Notes: a model not told the origin generated them from the sequence alone. 64,000 nucleotides of DNA from Rehaibacterium terrae (GCF_014202935.1 NZ_JACHHX010000004.1:1-64000), one strand, 5' to 3'; shown: positions 18,200 through 30,728, numbered from the stretch's first letter. Program-made: numbers and translations.

Positions 18200-19378
18200 T
18201 CAGTTCGCGAACCTCGTGATCAGGGCGGAGGCCTGGCGGCGGGCTTCCGCATCGGCGGCCTGGAGAACGTCGAGCGAGTCGGCGAGCGAGTCCGGCACGG
18301 CGTCCAGGGTGGCGGCGATGAGTGCCGGAATCCCTAGGAAACCCAGTCGGCGCTGAAGAAAGGCTGAAACGGCCACTTCGTTGGCGGCGTTGAGGATGGC
18401 CGGGGCGGTGCCGCCGGCGCGCAATGCGGCGTAGGCCAGATCCAGACAGGGGAAGGTGGCGCGGTCGGGAGGCTCGAAGTCGAGCCGGGCGATGGCGGCC
18501 AGATCCAGTGGAGCCACGCCCGAACTCACCCGTTCCGGCCAGGCCAGGCCGCAGGCCAGCGCGGTGCGCATGTCGGGATTGCCGAGCTGGGCCAGCACCG
18601 AGCCGTCGACGTAGTCGACCAGCGAGTGCACCACGCTCTGCGGGTGGACCACGACTTCGATCCGCTCGGGCGGCAGGCCGAACAGCCAGTGCGCCTCGAT
18701 CACCTCCAGCCCCTTGTTCATTAGGGTGGCCGAATCGACCGAGATCTTGCGGCCCATGGTCCAGTTGGGGTGGGCGCAGGCCTGCTCGGGCGTCACCCCG
18801 GCCAGGCGTTCGCGGGTCCAGCCGCGGAACGGGCCACCCGAGGCGGTCAGCAACAGACGATGAACGCCGCCGTGCAGGGCGCGGTCGGCCGGCAGGCACT
18901 GGAAGATGGCGTTGTGCTCGCTGTCGATCGGGATGATCCGCGCGCCATGCGCTTCGGCCTCGCGCACCAGCAGCGCGCCGGCCAGCACAACCGATTCCTT
19001 GTTGGCCAGCAGCAGGCGCTTGCCGGCACGGGCAGCGGCCAGGGTGGAAGCCATGCCGGCGGCGCCGACGATGGCGGCGACGACCGTCTCGCAGCGGTCC
19101 GAGGCGGCCGCCTCGGCCAGCGCCTCAGGGCCGGCCAGGGGCTCGGTCTTCAGCCCCGCCGCGCGCAGCCCCTCGCGCAGTCGGTGAAACCCGGCCGGGT
19201 CGGCGATGACGGCGATCTCGGGATGGAAGCGGCGGCACAGGTCGAGCAGTTCGTCGACGCGGGTGTTCGCCGCCAGCACGCTGGCGCGGAAGCGATCCGG
19301 GTGGCGGGCGATCACGTCCAGTGCCGAGCCGCCGATCGAGCCGGTGGCGCCGAGCACCGCGATGCGTTGCGGGCTCAT
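18200..19378 (-). CDS. dxr: 1-deoxy-D-xylulose 5-phosphate reductoisomerase
   Basis: Second step of the MEP isoprenoid pathway: rearranges and reduces DXP to MEP with NADPH and a divalent metal. The NADPH-binding start ([20 protein letters not shown]), the [10 protein letters not shown] metal/substrate segment and the ASGGPFRGW flap region are all visible. 392 residues is standard. It supplies isoprenoid units to UppS, encoded two genes upstream. Confidence 0.97.
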   Translation of the reverse strand: MSPQRIAVLGATGSIGGSALDVIARHPDRFRASVLAANTRVDELLDLCRRFHPEIAVIADPAGFHRLREGLRAAGLKTEPLAGPEALAEAAASDRCETVVAAIVGAAGMASTLAAARAGKRLLLANKESVVLAGALLVREAEAHGARIIPIDSEHNAIFQCLPADRALHGGVHRLLLTASGGPFRGWTRERLAGVTPEQACAHPNWTMGRKISVDSATLMNKGLEVIEAHWLFGLPPERIEVVVHPQSVVHSLVDYVDGSVLAQLGNPDMRTALACGLAWPERVSSGVAPLDLAAIARLDFEPPDRATFPCLDLAYAALRAGGTAPAILNAANEVAVSAFLQRRLGFLGIPALIAATLDAVPDSLADSLDVLQAADAEARRQASALITRFAN

Positions 19379-19385
19379 CGTCGTT

Positions 19386-20213
19386 TCACAGTCCCAGCCA
19401 GGCCTTGCCCAGCGCGAATGCCGGCAGGGCGGCGAGCAGGCTGTCGATGCGGTCGAGCACGCCGCCGTGGCCGGGGATCAGGCCGCCGGAGTCCTTGCAG
19501 CCGGCATGGCGCTTGAGCAGGCTCTCGTAGAGGTCGCCCACCACCGAGAAGCCGACCGCGATCGCCGACAGCAACAGCAGCGCCGGCAGTTGCGCCAGCC
19601 CCAGGCCGAGCAGCGGCGCCGCCAGCACGGCCACCAGCAGACTGGCGCCCACGCCGCCCCACAGGCCGGCCCAGGTCTTGCCCGGGCTGATGCGTGGAGC
19701 CAGCCTGCTGGTGCCGTAACGGATGCCGGCGAAATAGGCGCCGGTGTCGGCGGCCCAGATCAGCGACAGCGCCAGCAGCGCCCAGCGCGGGCCGAATTCG
19801 CCGTCGGCGTGCAGCAGCACCAGCGCGCACCAGGCCGGCACGGTCGCCAGCAGGCCGGCCAGCAGCTTGATGCCGCGCGCGCTCGCCGTGGCCTGGCGCA
19901 TGAACTCGAACCGGCGCAGCCAGAGCGCGGCCAGCAGCCACCAGCCGGCGCCGATCAGGAGGGTCAGCTGGAACGGGAACAGACCGCCGGGGCGGGCGCT
20001 CCAGGTCAGCACCGCCATGATCGCGGCACCGGCGGTGAGCACGCCCAGGCGCGGCAGGACATGGGTGAGGCCGACCAGCCGGGTCCACTCCCACAGGCCG
20101 AGCAGGAACACGATGGCGAGCAGGGCGGCCAGGATCGGGGTGGGCAGCCAGAGCACCGCCGCGATGGCGAGGGGGCCCAGCAGGGCGGCGGTCAGCACGC
20201 GCTGTCCGGTCAT
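19386..20213 (-). CDS. cdsA: Phosphatidate cytidylyltransferase
   Basis: Makes CDP-diacylglycerol from phosphatidate and CTP for phospholipid synthesis. A polytopic membrane protein of 275 residues with the CDP-DAG synthase signature near the C-terminus ([14 protein letters not shown] followed by [15 protein letters not shown]). The start ATG 20213 overlaps the uppS stop by 4 bp; longer ORF starts lie inside uppS. Confidence 0.96.
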   Translation of the reverse strand: MTGQRVLTAALLGPLAIAAVLWLPTPILAALLAIVFLLGLWEWTRLVGLTHVLPRLGVLTAGAAIMAVLTWSARPGGLFPFQLTLLIGAGWWLLAALWLRRFEFMRQATASARGIKLLAGLLATVPAWCALVLLHADGEFGPRWALLALSLIWAADTGAYFAGIRYGTSRLAPRISPGKTWAGLWGGVGASLLVAVLAAPLLGLGLAQLPALLLLSAIAVGFSVVGDLYESLLKRHAGCKDSGGLIPGHGGVLDRIDSLLAALPAFALGKAWLGL

Positions 20214-20980
20214 GCGGATTCTCCTGTCAGGCCCGAGGCCAGTTGTGCCCCGGTGAGGCCGAAGCGGCGTTCGCGGGCGGCGAAGTCGGCCAGCGCGGCG
20301 CGCAGGGTGTCTTCGCTCAGGTCCGGCCAGAGCGTATCGGTGAACCACAGCTCGGTATAGGCCATCTGCCAGAGCAGGAAATTGCTGATGCGCTGTTCAC
20401 CGCCGGTGCGGATGAACAGGTCCGGCTCCGGCAGCTCGGCCAGGCTGAGCTCGCGGGCAAAGCGTGACTCGTCGATCTCGGCCGGCGCCAGCGTGCCGGC
20501 GGCGACCTGCTCGGCCAGCCGGCGCGCGGCCTGGGCGATGTCCCAACGGCCGCCATAGCTGGCGGCGATGGTGAGCTCAAGCGCGGCGTTGCCGGCCGTC
20601 AGCGCCTCGGCGGCGGCCATGCGCTCGCGGATGACGGGGGAGAACTGGCTGCGCTCGCCGATGAAGCGCAGGCGCACGCCGCGTCGGTGCAGCTCGTCGA
20701 CCTCGCGCTCCAGCGCGTTGAGGAACAGCCGCATCAGCGCGCCGACCTCCTCCCGCGGCCGTTTCCAGTTCTCGCTGGAAAAGGCGAACAGGGTCAGCGC
20801 CTGGATGCCCTCGCGCAGGCAGAAGTCGATGCAGACGTTGACCGCGCGCGCACCGGCGCGATGGCCGATCGTGCGCGGGCGTTTGCGCTGTTCGGCCCAG
20901 CGGCCGTTGCCGTCCATGATGACGGCGATGTGGCACGGCTTGCGGGCGGGCGCGGCCAGTCGGGAGGGGTCGGAGTTCAT
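20210..20980 (-). CDS. uppS: Undecaprenyl diphosphate synthase
   Basis: cis-Prenyltransferase producing the C55 lipid carrier for peptidoglycan and LPS. Motifs IAVIMDGNGRWA (catalytic Asp), HRAGARAV, LFAFSSENW and DLFIRTGGEQRISNFLLWQ are intact in 256 residues. Start ATG 20980 is 17 bp after frr; cdsA overlaps its end by 4 bp. Confidence 0.97.
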   Translation of the reverse strand: MNSDPSRLAAPARKPCHIAVIMDGNGRWAEQRKRPRTIGHRAGARAVNVCIDFCLREGIQALTLFAFSSENWKRPREEVGALMRLFLNALEREVDELHRRGVRLRFIGERSQFSPVIRERMAAAEALTAGNAALELTIAASYGGRWDIAQAARRLAEQVAAGTLAPAEIDESRFARELSLAELPEPDLFIRTGGEQRISNFLLWQMAYTELWFTDTLWPDLSEDTLRAALADFAARERRFGLTGAQLASGLTGESA

Positions 20981-20997
20981 TGGCGACCGTCGACGGC

Positions 20998-21555
20998 TCA
21001 GATCGCCAACAGCTCCTGCTCCTTGGCCTTGACCACCTCGTCGACGTCCTTCACTGCCTTGTCGGTGAGCTTCTGGATTTCCTCTTCGGCGCGGCGCACG
21101 TCGTCCTCGGTGACCTGCTTCTCCTTGAGCAGTTCCTTGACCTGGTGCAACGCGTCGCGACGGATGTTGCGCACCGCCACCTTGGCGTTCTCGCCCTCGT
21201 GGTGGACGTGCCTGGTGAGTTCCTTGCGGCGCTCCTCGGTCAGCGGTGGCAGGTTGATGCGGATCACCGTGCCGGCCGTGTTCGGGGTCAGGCCGAGGTC
21301 GGAGGCGAGGATGGCCTTCTCGACCGCCTGCACCATGTTCTTCTCCCACGGCGTGATGGTCAGCGAGCGGGCGTCTGCCACGGCCACGCTGGCGACCTGC
21401 GAGAGTGGCACTTCCGAGCCGTAGTAGTTGACCTTGAGGTGATCGACCAGGGCGGTACTGGCGCGGCCGGTGCGCAGCCTGGTCAGCTCCTGGCGCAGGG
21501 CGTCGACGCTCTTGGCCATCCGGGTCTGGGCGTCTTTCTTGATTTCGTTGAGCAT
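20998..21555 (-). CDS. frr: Ribosome recycling factor
   Basis: Splits post-termination ribosomes together with EF-G. 185 residues, beginning MLNEIKKDAQTRMAKSVDAL and including LRTGRASTALVDHLKVNYYG and RRDALHQVKELLKEKQVTED, all typical of RRF. The ATG at 21555 is chosen over an upstream ORF start that would add 62 non-conserved residues. Confidence 0.97.
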   Translation of the reverse strand: MLNEIKKDAQTRMAKSVDALRQELTRLRTGRASTALVDHLKVNYYGSEVPLSQVASVAVADARSLTITPWEKNMVQAVEKAILASDLGLTPNTAGTVIRINLPPLTEERRKELTRHVHHEGENAKVAVRNIRRDALHQVKELLKEKQVTEDDVRRAEEEIQKLTDKAVKDVDEVVKAKEQELLAI

Positions 21556-21613
21556 CGCGGACTCCGCGGCGAATGGAAGCGAACGGCGGATTATAGGCCC
21601 GGCCGACGGCCAG

Positions 21614-21632
21614 GCGGGAATCGGGAATCGAT
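21614..21632. repeat. 7-bp-period repeat between pyrH and frr
   Basis: GCGGGAATCGGGAATCGAT contains two GGGAATC units. It lies in the 154-bp pyrH-frr spacer and belongs to the dispersed heptamer family. Confidence 0.5.
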
Positions 21633-21709
21633 GGGACGGGCCGTTGTGCGCCCGGACGTGGTCGGGCGGGACGCCGAACGGCTCCCTCACGCAGGCCCCG
21701 CTTCCGGCT

Positions 21710-22489
<780 letters not shown>

Positions 22490-22493
<4 letters not shown>

Positions 22494-23992
22494 CGCGGCT
22501 CGACCGGGGTGTCGCCCTCGGCGACGCAGATGCGGTTGCGGCCGTGTCCCTTGGCGTCGTAGAGGGCGCGGTCGGCGGCGCGCACCAGCGCGTCGGCGCT
22601 GTCGAAGCCGAATCCGCCGCTCATCGTCGCCAGCCCGACCGAGGCGGTCACGCGGATCACCTGGTCGTCCACTTCGGCCATCGGGGTCGAGGAAATGTCC
22701 TGCAGCAGCCGCTGCAGCAGGGTGCGGGCGGCGGTCTCGCCGGTACTGGGCAGCAGCAGCAGGAATTCCTCGCCGCCGAAGCGGCACAGCACGTCCGAGG
22801 CGCGCACCCCCATCACCAGCACAGTGGCGAACTGGCGCAGCACCTCGTCCCCGGCCAGGTGTCCGTAGCGGTCGTTGATCTGCTTGAAGTCGTCAAGATC
22901 GATGAAGGCCAGCGAAATCGGCCAGCCGAACTGGCGCGCGCCATCGAACTCCTTCTCCAGCAGTTCCTGGAAATGGGCGCGGTTGAACAGTCCGGTCAGC
23001 GGGTCGCGGCGGGCGCGATCCTCCAGCGCACGGGCGTGGTCCTTCAGCTGTTCGGCCTCGCGGCGCAGGCGGTGCGCCTCCTGGATGTCCTTGAGGTTGC
23101 GGATCAGCAGCAGCTCGCGGGCGTGCTCGACGATGGCGTCCATGCGCTCGGGCTCGGTCAGGCGCATGTCGAACAGCATGGCGAATTCCGGTATCGATTC
23201 GGTCACCAGGGTGATGACTTCGGCGAAATCGGCCCGGGACAGATTCAGCCGTGCCTGTGCCATGTCGGACACGCGCCGGCGGTGTTCCTCCGGGTTGGGC
23301 GCGATCCAGATATCGGCGATCAGGCCCGACAGCGCCGCACAGATATCGAACAGGTCTTCGCCGCCACCGCTCTCGCTGCCGGCGATCGCCTGTTCGAGAT
23401 AGGCCGGCAGATTCCAGCGGCGCGCCAGCCAGGCGCCGACCTCGGCATGGTCGGCGCCGAAGGCCTCGCGTTCGCGGGCCAGCAGCCCGTCGCCGTCGTC
23501 GGCCTCCGTGCAGATAGCGGCGTAGCGCACCGGATCGAGCTGGCCGAGGGCGAGGCGTCCGATGTCCTGCAGCAGGCCGGCCAGCATCAGCTCCTCGGTG
23601 CGTGGCAGGCCGAGCTTTTCGCCGAGGCTGCGGCAGGCGGTGGCGGCGAGGATGCTGCGGCGCCAGACCGCTTCGTTGTGGCTGGACTGGTTCCAGGCCG
23701 CGCGCAGCGACTTGGCCAGCGAGAAGCCGAGCGCGAGGGTGAGGGTGGCGTTGAGGCCGAGCACGGTCAGTGCCTGGCGCAGGTTCTCGACCTTGCGCTG
23801 GGTGGCGTACAGTGGTGAATTGGCGACACGCAGGATCTTCGCGCTCAGCGCCGGGTCATGGGAGATGATCTTGGCTGCGGTGGCGATGTGCGCTTCCGGA
23901 TCCTGCGCCAACTCCACGAGCTGTATCGCCACGCCGGGCAGGGTCGGCAGGTTGTTGCAGAACGCGAGGCGGGACTCCAGGTCCGGGGTCAT
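22490..23992 (-). CDS. HDOD domain diguanylate cyclase
   Basis: A 500-residue signalling protein. The N-terminal HDOD domain (ALSAKILRVANSPLY and LMLAGLLQDIGRLALGQ) is joined by a helical linker (near residues 275-330) to a C-terminal GGDEF domain (RDPLTGLFNRAHF, FGGEEFLLLLP). The GGEEF active-site loop is intact and the inhibitory RxxD site is present as RASD five residues before it, so product-regulated c-di-GMP synthesis is expected. ATG 23992 begins MTPDLESRLAFCNNLPTLPG; an ATG 33 bp upstream is possible. It sits between the tsf terminators and pyrH, an insertion into an otherwise conserved housekeeping order. Confidence 0.93.
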
Positions 23993-24033
23993 CCGTGCAT
24001 TCCGGTACGAACGGGGCTGCGCCATTCTGGCAG

Positions 24034-24061
24034 AAAAAGGCGCCGCCGCGGCGGCCTTTTT
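24034..24061. terminator. Second hairpin after tsf, possibly bidirectional
   Basis: AAAAAGGC and GCCTTTTT bound a GC-rich self-complementary centre (GCCGCCGCGGCG), giving T5 tracts on both strands. It lies downstream of the main tsf terminator and just upstream of the HDOD-GGDEF gene, so it could act as a backup terminator. Confidence 0.55.
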
Positions 24062-24074
24062 CGGACGCAGATTC

Positions 24075-24111
24075 CAAAAAAGAAGCCCCGGCAGTCGGGC
24101 TGCCGGGGCTT
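24075..24111 (-). terminator. Intrinsic terminator of the rpsB-tsf operon
   Basis: On the minus strand AAGCCCCGGCAG and CTGCCGGGGCTT form a perfect 12-bp stem around a 5-base loop, followed immediately by CTTTTTT. It lies 24 bp past the tsf stop codon. Confidence 0.92.
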
Positions 24112-24134
24112 GCGATGCGGCCGACGCAGCGGAA

Positions 24135-25010
24135 TCAGGCCAGGCCGGCCTGCTTCATCACCTCGGCGGCGAAGTCGTCTTCCTTCTTCTCGATGCCCTC
24201 GCCGACGGCCAGGCGAATGAAGCCGAGCACTTCGGCGCCTTCCTTCTTGAGCACCGCCTCGACCGAGCTGTTGGTGTCCAGCACGTAGGCCTGGCCGGTC
24301 AGGCTGACCTCGTTGAGCGCCTTGTTGATCTTGCCGGCGATCATCTTTTCCTGGATCTCGACCGGCTTGGCCTTGTCCTTGTCGGACATCTGGGCCAGGG
24401 CGATTTCCTTTTCCTTCTCGACCACCTCGGCCGGGACCTGGGCCGGGGACAGGTACGGCGGGTTCATCGCGGCCACGTGCATGGCCAGGCCGCGGGCCAG
24501 CTCCTCATTGCCGCCCTTGAGATCCACCAGCACGCCGATGCGGCCGCCGTGGATGTAGGCGCCGACGGTGTTGCCCGACTCGATCCGGGCCAGACGGCGG
24601 ATCTGCACGTTCTCGCCGACCTTGGCGACCAGCGCCTGGCGGGCCTCCTCGACGGTGCCGCCGTTCATGGCGGCGGCCTTGAGCGTTTCGACGTCGGTCG
24701 CGCCGCTCTCCAGCGCAACCTTGGCGACGGCCTCGGCGAAGGCGACGAAGTTCTCGTCCTTGGCGACGAAGTCGGTCTCGGAGTTGACCTCGACCAGCAC
24801 GGCCTTGCCGGCGGCAGAGGCCATGACGATGCGGCCCTCGGCGGCGATGCGGTCGGCCTTCTTGTCGGCCTTGGCCAGGCCGGACTTGCGCAGCCACTCC
24901 ATGGCGGCCTCGATGTCGCCGTCGTTCTCGACGAGCGCCTTCTTGCATTCCATCATGCCGGCGCCGGAGCGCTCGCGCAGTTCCTTGACCAGGGAGGCGG
25001 TGATTTCCAT
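24135..25010 (-). CDS. tsf: Elongation factor Ts
   Basis: Guanine nucleotide exchange factor for EF-Tu. 291 residues starting [20 protein letters not shown], with the signature [20 protein letters not shown] and the [10 protein letters not shown] motif that contacts EF-Tu. The ATG at 25010 is preferred to an ORF start 45 bp upstream because it gives the conserved N-terminus. It follows rpsB after a 144-bp spacer rich in inverted repeats and is closed by a strong terminator. Confidence 0.97.
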   Translation of the reverse strand: MEITASLVKELRERSGAGMMECKKALVENDGDIEAAMEWLRKSGLAKADKKADRIAAEGRIVMASAAGKAVLVEVNSETDFVAKDENFVAFAEAVAKVALESGATDVETLKAAAMNGGTVEEARQALVAKVGENVQIRRLARIESGNTVGAYIHGGRIGVLVDLKGGNEELARGLAMHVAAMNPPYLSPAQVPAEVVEKEKEIALAQMSDKDKAKPVEIQEKMIAGKINKALNEVSLTGQAYVLDTNSSVEAVLKKEGAEVLGFIRLAVGEGIEKKEDDFAAEVMKQAGLA

Positions 25011-25028
25011 CGCAGATACCTCGATTGC

Positions 25029-25106
25029 GTAGGGGGCAGGGGCGGCTTCAGCCACGACCGGTGCGGCCTCGTGAGGGCGGGTGTCGCGGCTGAGGCTGCG
25101 CCTGCA
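25029..25106. repeat. REP-like palindrome in the rpsB-tsf spacer
   Basis: GGCTTCAGCCACGACCGG and GGTGTCGCGGCTGAGGCTGC are imperfect inverted arms around an 18-base centre. Both arms align with the element inside tilS (3346-3414). In the rpsB-tsf transcript it would fold as a long stem. Confidence 0.65.
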
Positions 25107-25117
25107 TGAACGGGAGG

Positions 25118-25141
25118 CGGCCGCGCCGTCTCGCGCGGCCG
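25118..25141. other. Perfect hairpin just after rpsB
   Basis: CGGCCGCGC and GCGCGGCCG form a 9-bp stem with loop CGTCTC. On the minus strand it directly follows the rpsB stop and has no T tract, so it is more likely an mRNA-stabilising or attenuating hairpin than a terminator. Confidence 0.6.
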
Positions 25142-25154
25142 TATGACGCGTGGC

Positions 25155-25997
25155 TTACTCGGCGGACTCGCCGTCGGCCTTGCGGCGGGCGCCGGCCTTC
25201 TTGGACGGGGCGCGGCGCGGCGCGGCCTTCTTCTTTTCACCCTCGTCGGCGGTGACCGGGTTGCCCTCGGCATCCAGCTCGACGAATTCGTCGTCGCCGC
25301 GGGCGACGATCGGCGCGGCGGCCTTGCCCTCGAGCACGGCATCGGCAGCGGCGCGGGCGTACAGCTGCACGGCGCGGATGGCGTCGTCGTTGCCCGGAAT
25401 CGGGTAGTCGACCAGGTTCGGGTCGTAGTTGGTGTCGACCACGGCGACCACCGGGATGCCCAGCTTCTTGGCTTCCTGCACGGCGATGTTCTCGTGGCCG
25501 ATGTCGATCACGAACAGCGCGTCGGGCAGGCGGTCCATGTTCTTGATGCCGCCCAGGGAGGCTTCCAGCTTGTCGCGCTCGCGGCGCAGGCTCAGCACCT
25601 CGTGCTTGACCAGCTTCTCGAAGGTGCCGTCGGTTTCGGCGGCTTCCAGCTCCTTGAGGCGGGCGACCGACTGCTTGACGGTGCGGAAGTTGGTCAGGGT
25701 GCCGCCCAGCCAGCGCTGGGAGATGTAGGGCATGCCGCAGCGGATGGCCTCTTCCTTGATCGCCTCGCGCGCCGAGCGCTTGGTGCCGACGAACAGGATG
25801 GTGCCGCGCTTCTGTGCCAGGCCGGAGATGAAGTTCATCGCGTCCTGGAACAGCGGCAGGGTTTTCTCGAGGTTGATGATGTGGATCTTGCCGCGGGCGC
25901 CGAAGATGTACGGACCCATCTTGGGGTTCCAGTAGCGGGTCTGGTGGCCGAAGTGCACGCCGGCTTCCAGCATCTGGCGCATGGTGACCTGGGGCAT
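25155..25997 (-). CDS. rpsB: 30S ribosomal protein S2
   Basis: 280 residues beginning [20 protein letters not shown], with the signatures [20 protein letters not shown] and [19 protein letters not shown]. After the conserved core, about 45 extra residues form an acidic then Lys/Ala/Arg-rich tail (including [20 protein letters not shown]), so the protein is longer than the 241-residue E. coli S2. ATG 25997 is preceded by GCGAGG. The long leader (about 200 nt from the predicted promoter) is where S2 autoregulates its operon in other gammaproteobacteria; I infer but cannot show this here. Confidence 0.97.
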   Translation of the reverse strand: MPQVTMRQMLEAGVHFGHQTRYWNPKMGPYIFGARGKIHIINLEKTLPLFQDAMNFISGLAQKRGTILFVGTKRSAREAIKEEAIRCGMPYISQRWLGGTLTNFRTVKQSVARLKELEAAETDGTFEKLVKHEVLSLRRERDKLEASLGGIKNMDRLPDALFVIDIGHENIAVQEAKKLGIPVVAVVDTNYDPNLVDYPIPGNDDAIRAVQLYARAAADAVLEGKAAAPIVARGDDEFVELDAEGNPVTADEGEKKKAAPRRAPSKKAGARRKADGESAE

Positions 25998-26201
25998 GGG
26001 GAATACCTCGCACAAGGTGGAGCGCGCCGCCGGGGATGAGGTGTGGCGGACGCATGCTCCGGGGTTGGGCCTCCCCGCATCCTCCGTGGCCGAACCCCTC
26101 GCGGGGCACCCCGGCACGGGGCGGTGATGCGGGTGTGTATTCGCCGGTGACGCCCGGCGTGGGCGGCTTGCGGCAGGCCAAGGCCGGCGGCAAGACGCGA
26201 A

Positions 26202-26231
26202 ATTGTATCCGGCTGGCCCAAGTGCCTGCAA
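26202..26231 (-). promoter_or_regulatory. Sigma-70 promoter of rpsB-tsf
   Basis: On the minus strand TTGCAG (-35, 26226-26231) and TACAAT (-10, 26202-26207) are separated by 18 bp. Transcription would start near 26195, giving a leader of about 200 nt before rpsB. It is the best promoter match noticed in the window. Confidence 0.7.
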
Positions 26232-26251
26232 GTATTGGATAATCCGGCCTC

Positions 26252-27046
26252 ATGGCCGTCACCCTCAAATCCCCCCAGGACATCGAGAAGATGCGCGTCG
26301 CCGGCCGGTTGGCCGCCGAGGTGCTGCAGGTCGTCGCCCCGCACGTCAGGCCGGGCGTCACCACCGCCGAGCTCGACCGCATCTGCCACGACCACATCGT
26401 CAACGTGCAGCGGGCGATCCCGGCCAACGTCGGCTACGGCGGCGGCCCGGGGCGGATCCCGTTCCCGGCCACCATCTGCACGTCGGTCAACAACGTCATC
26501 TGTCACGGCATCCCGAGCGAAGGGAAGGTCCTGAAGGAGGGCGACATCCTCAACATCGACGTCACCGTCATCAAGGACGGCTGGCACGGCGACACCAGCC
26601 GCATGTACTACGTCGGCGAGCCCTCGGTGCTGGCGCGGCGGCTGGTGGAGACCACCCGCGAGGCCATGTTCCGCGGCATCCGCGCAGTGCGCCCGGGCGC
26701 CACGCTGGGCGACATCGGTCACGCCATTCAGAGCTATGCCGAGAGCCAGCGCTTCTCCGTGGTGCGCGAGTACTGCGGTCACGGCATCGGCCGGGTGTAC
26801 CACGAGGAGCCGCAGGTGCTGCATTACGGCCGGCCCGGCGAAGGGCTGAGGTTGCAGCCGGGCATGACCTTCACCATCGAACCGATGATCAACGCCGGCG
26901 CCCGCCACACCCGGCTGCTGCCGGACGGCTGGACGGTGGTGACCAAGGATCGTTCGCTCTCGGCCCAGTGGGAGCACACGGTGTTGGTCACCGACGATGG
27001 CGTCGAGATCCTGACCCGCCTGCCGGGCGACGACAACGATTTGTGA
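26252..27046 (+). CDS. map: Type I methionine aminopeptidase
   Basis: Removes initiator methionine from nascent proteins. 264 residues with the pita-bread metal ligands in NIDVTVIKDGWHGDTSRMYY (two Asp), YCGHGIGRVYHEEPQVLHY (His) and FTIEPMIN (Glu). It diverges from rpsB. No Shine-Dalgarno motif precedes ATG 26252. A GGATAAT sequence ends 8 bp before the start, so transcription could begin at or next to the ATG and give a leaderless mRNA. glnD follows after 170 bp. Confidence 0.96.
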   Translation: MAVTLKSPQDIEKMRVAGRLAAEVLQVVAPHVRPGVTTAELDRICHDHIVNVQRAIPANVGYGGGPGRIPFPATICTSVNNVICHGIPSEGKVLKEGDILNIDVTVIKDGWHGDTSRMYYVGEPSVLARRLVETTREAMFRGIRAVRPGATLGDIGHAIQSYAESQRFSVVREYCGHGIGRVYHEEPQVLHYGRPGEGLRLQPGMTFTIEPMINAGARHTRLLPDGWTVVTKDRSLSAQWEHTVLVTDDGVEILTRLPGDDNDL

Positions 27047-27173
27047 GACGGGTCGGGGGCCGGGCTCCGGGAGGGTGCGGCGCAGCCCCGCCATTGCGGC
27101 GGGAGCCGGGGCAGGGTGGGGCAGGGTTCGCGCCACTTCGCCCGTCACTCGAGCCCCGGGATGCCCGCTTCAC

Positions 27174-27206
27174 GCTTTTCCCGAACCCCGAACCCCGAGT
27201 CCCGTA
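27174..27206. repeat. 7-bp-period repeat upstream of glnD
   Basis: The GCTTTTCCCG head is followed by AACCCCGAACCCCGAGTCCC, three 7-base units. It lies 10 bp before the GTG start of glnD. The same head precedes the repeats at 43746 and, reversed, 62122. Confidence 0.7.
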
Positions 27207-29842
27207 GTCTTTTGATGTGACCATCCTTCCCGACATCGACCGCGACGACACCGAATGGCGCGAAGCCGCGCGCATGCACCTGCTGCAGGCCGACGCGGGG
27301 CTGGCCGCACGTTTCGATGCCGGCGAGGACGTCACCCGGCTGCTGGTCGAGCGCAGTCGGGCGGTCGATGTGGTGGTGCGTTCGGCGTGGGCGCGCAGTG
27401 TGCCCGCCGACGCGCCGCTGAGCCTGCTGGCGACCGGTGGCTATGGGCGCGGTGAACTGTTCCCGCAGTCCGACGTCGATCTGCTGGTGCTGGCCGAGCC
27501 GGATGCGCAGGTCGCCCATGAGGCGGCGCTGTCGCGCTTTTTCATGCTGCTGTGGGATGCCGGCCTGACGGCCGGCCATGCCGTGCGTTCGGTGGCGCAG
27601 TGCACCGAGGCCGCCGCCGCCGACATCACCGTGGTCACGGCGATGACCGAGGTACGGCGGCTGGCCGGTCATGCCGATGCGGCGACGCTGGTCGAGCGCG
27701 CCGTCGCGCCGGAGCGGGTATGGCCGCCGGACCGCTATTTCGCTGCCAAGCGCGAGGAGCAGCGCGAGCGTCACAGCCGTTTCAACGATACCGCCTACAA
27801 CCTCGAGCCCAACCTCAAGGAGGGCCCCGGTGGCCTGCGTGACCTGCATACGCTGGCCTGGATGGCGCGGCGCATCCACGGCGTGCCTTCGCTCGAAGCA
27901 TTGGTGCCGCTCGGTACGCTGGGTGAGGACGAATTCGCCACCCTCGAACGCGAGCGGCGCGCGCTGTCGCGGCTGCGCTTCGGTCTGCACCTGGTGGCCG
28001 GCCGGCGCGAGGAGCGCCTGCTGTTCGACCACCAGAAACCGCTCGCCGCCCGGCTCGGCCTGCGCGACGAGCGCAGTGACAACCTGGCGGTCGAGCAGAT
28101 GATGCAGGGCTTCTTCCGCAGCGCCGCCACCGTGCTGCGCATCAACGACCGTCTCCTGCAGCGTTTCGAGGAGCAGCTGGAGGGCGAGAGCGAGCCGGTG
28201 CCGATCGATGCCGACTTCGTCGCCCGCCGCGGTTACCTCGCCCTGCGCGAGCCGGCGCGTGTCGCCGGCGACCCGGCACTGGCGCTGCGCCTGTTCGCGG
28301 TGTGGGCGGCGCATCCGACGCTGCGCGGCCTGCATTCGGAGTCGGCGCGCGCGCTGGCCGAATCGCTGGCCTCGTTCCCGGCCTATACCGACGCCGATGC
28401 CACGCTGCGCGCACGGTTCGTCGAGCTGCTGCGCGGCCCGCAGGCGGTCACCACGCTGGCACGGATGGCACAGCTGGGCGTGCTGGCGCGCTACCTGCCG
28501 GCGTTCGGACGTGTGTCCGGGCGCATGCAGTACGACCTGTTCCACGTCTATACCGTCGATCAGCACACGCTGGCGGTGCTGCGCAACATCGAAAGCTTTG
28601 CCCGACCCGAGTCGGCGCAGCGCTTCGCGCTCGGCCACGAATTGTGGCCGCGGCTGCGCAAGCCCGAGCTGCTGCTGCTGGCCGGGCTGTTCCACGACAT
28701 CGCCAAGGGGCGCGGCGGCGATCATTCCGAGCTCGGCGCCGAGGACGCGCTGGCCTTTGGCGAGGCGCACGGGCTGCCGGCGGCGGACACGCAGCTGGTG
28801 GCCTGGCTGGTGCGCCACCACCTGCTGATGTCGGTGACCGCGCAGCGCCAGGACATCTCCGACCCCGAGGTGGTCAACCGCTTCGCGACCCGCGTCGGCG
28901 ACCGCGAGCACCTCGACTACCTCTACCTGCTCACCGTCGCCGACATTGCCGGCACCAGCCCCAAGCTGTGGAACGCGTGGAAGGACCGGCTGATCGCCGA
29001 CCTCTATGCCGCCACCCGCTTCGTGCTGCGACGCGGCCTGGAGCACCCGGTCTATGGCGTCGAGCGCATCGCCGAAACGCGTTCGGCGGCACGGGCCATG
29101 CTGCTCTCGTCCGGCATGGACGCCGACCGCATCGACGCGCTGTGGCGCGAGTTCCCGGACGAGAGCTTCCTGCGCTATCGCCCCGAGCAGATCGCCTGGC
29201 AGACCGAGGGCATCGCCAGCCGGCGCAACGCCCGCGAACCGCTGGTGCGCGTGCGCCCGCTGGCCGACGGCAGCAAGCCGGGCGCGCGCGCGCTGGAAGT
29301 GTTCGTCTATTCGCCGGATCGCGACGGCCTGTTCGCCGCGGTCACCGCCAGCCTCGACCGGCTCGGGCTGAACGTGCTGGCCGCGCGCGTGGTCACCTCC
29401 ACCGCCGGCATGAGCCTGGACACCTTCCAGGTGCTGGCCGCCGACAACGATCAGCACGAACCCGAAACCCTGGCCGGCATTGTCGAGCGGCGGCTGTTCG
29501 AGGTGCTGTCGCGCTCGCTCGACCAGGTGCGGCCATCGCGGCGCGCGCTGCCGCGGCATTTCCGCCATTTCCGCGTGCCGGTGCAGGTGGATTTCGCCGA
29601 TGCCGGCTGCGACCGCACCCAGCTCACCCTGGTCTGCACCGACCGCCCCGGGCTGCTGGCCGACGTCGCGCAGGTGCTGCGCAAGCACCGCCTGCGCGTG
29701 CACGACGCGCGCATCGCCACCTTCGGCGAGCGCGTGGAGGACTTTTTCCTGATCACCGACGAGCACGATCGTGCGCTCGTCGATCCCGAACGCTTGCAGG
29801 CCGTGCGCGACGCGTTGGCGGCCTGCGTGGATGGAGGACAAC

Positions 29843-30697
<855 letters not shown>

Positions 30698-30728
30698 TCC
30701 TGCGGCACACGATGGGGAAGGCAGAGAC

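Noticed and set aside
27087-27103. Terminator after map (CCCGCC/GGCGGG stem)
   Set aside because: Six-base stem without a T tract in a G-rich spacer; not distinguishable from background.
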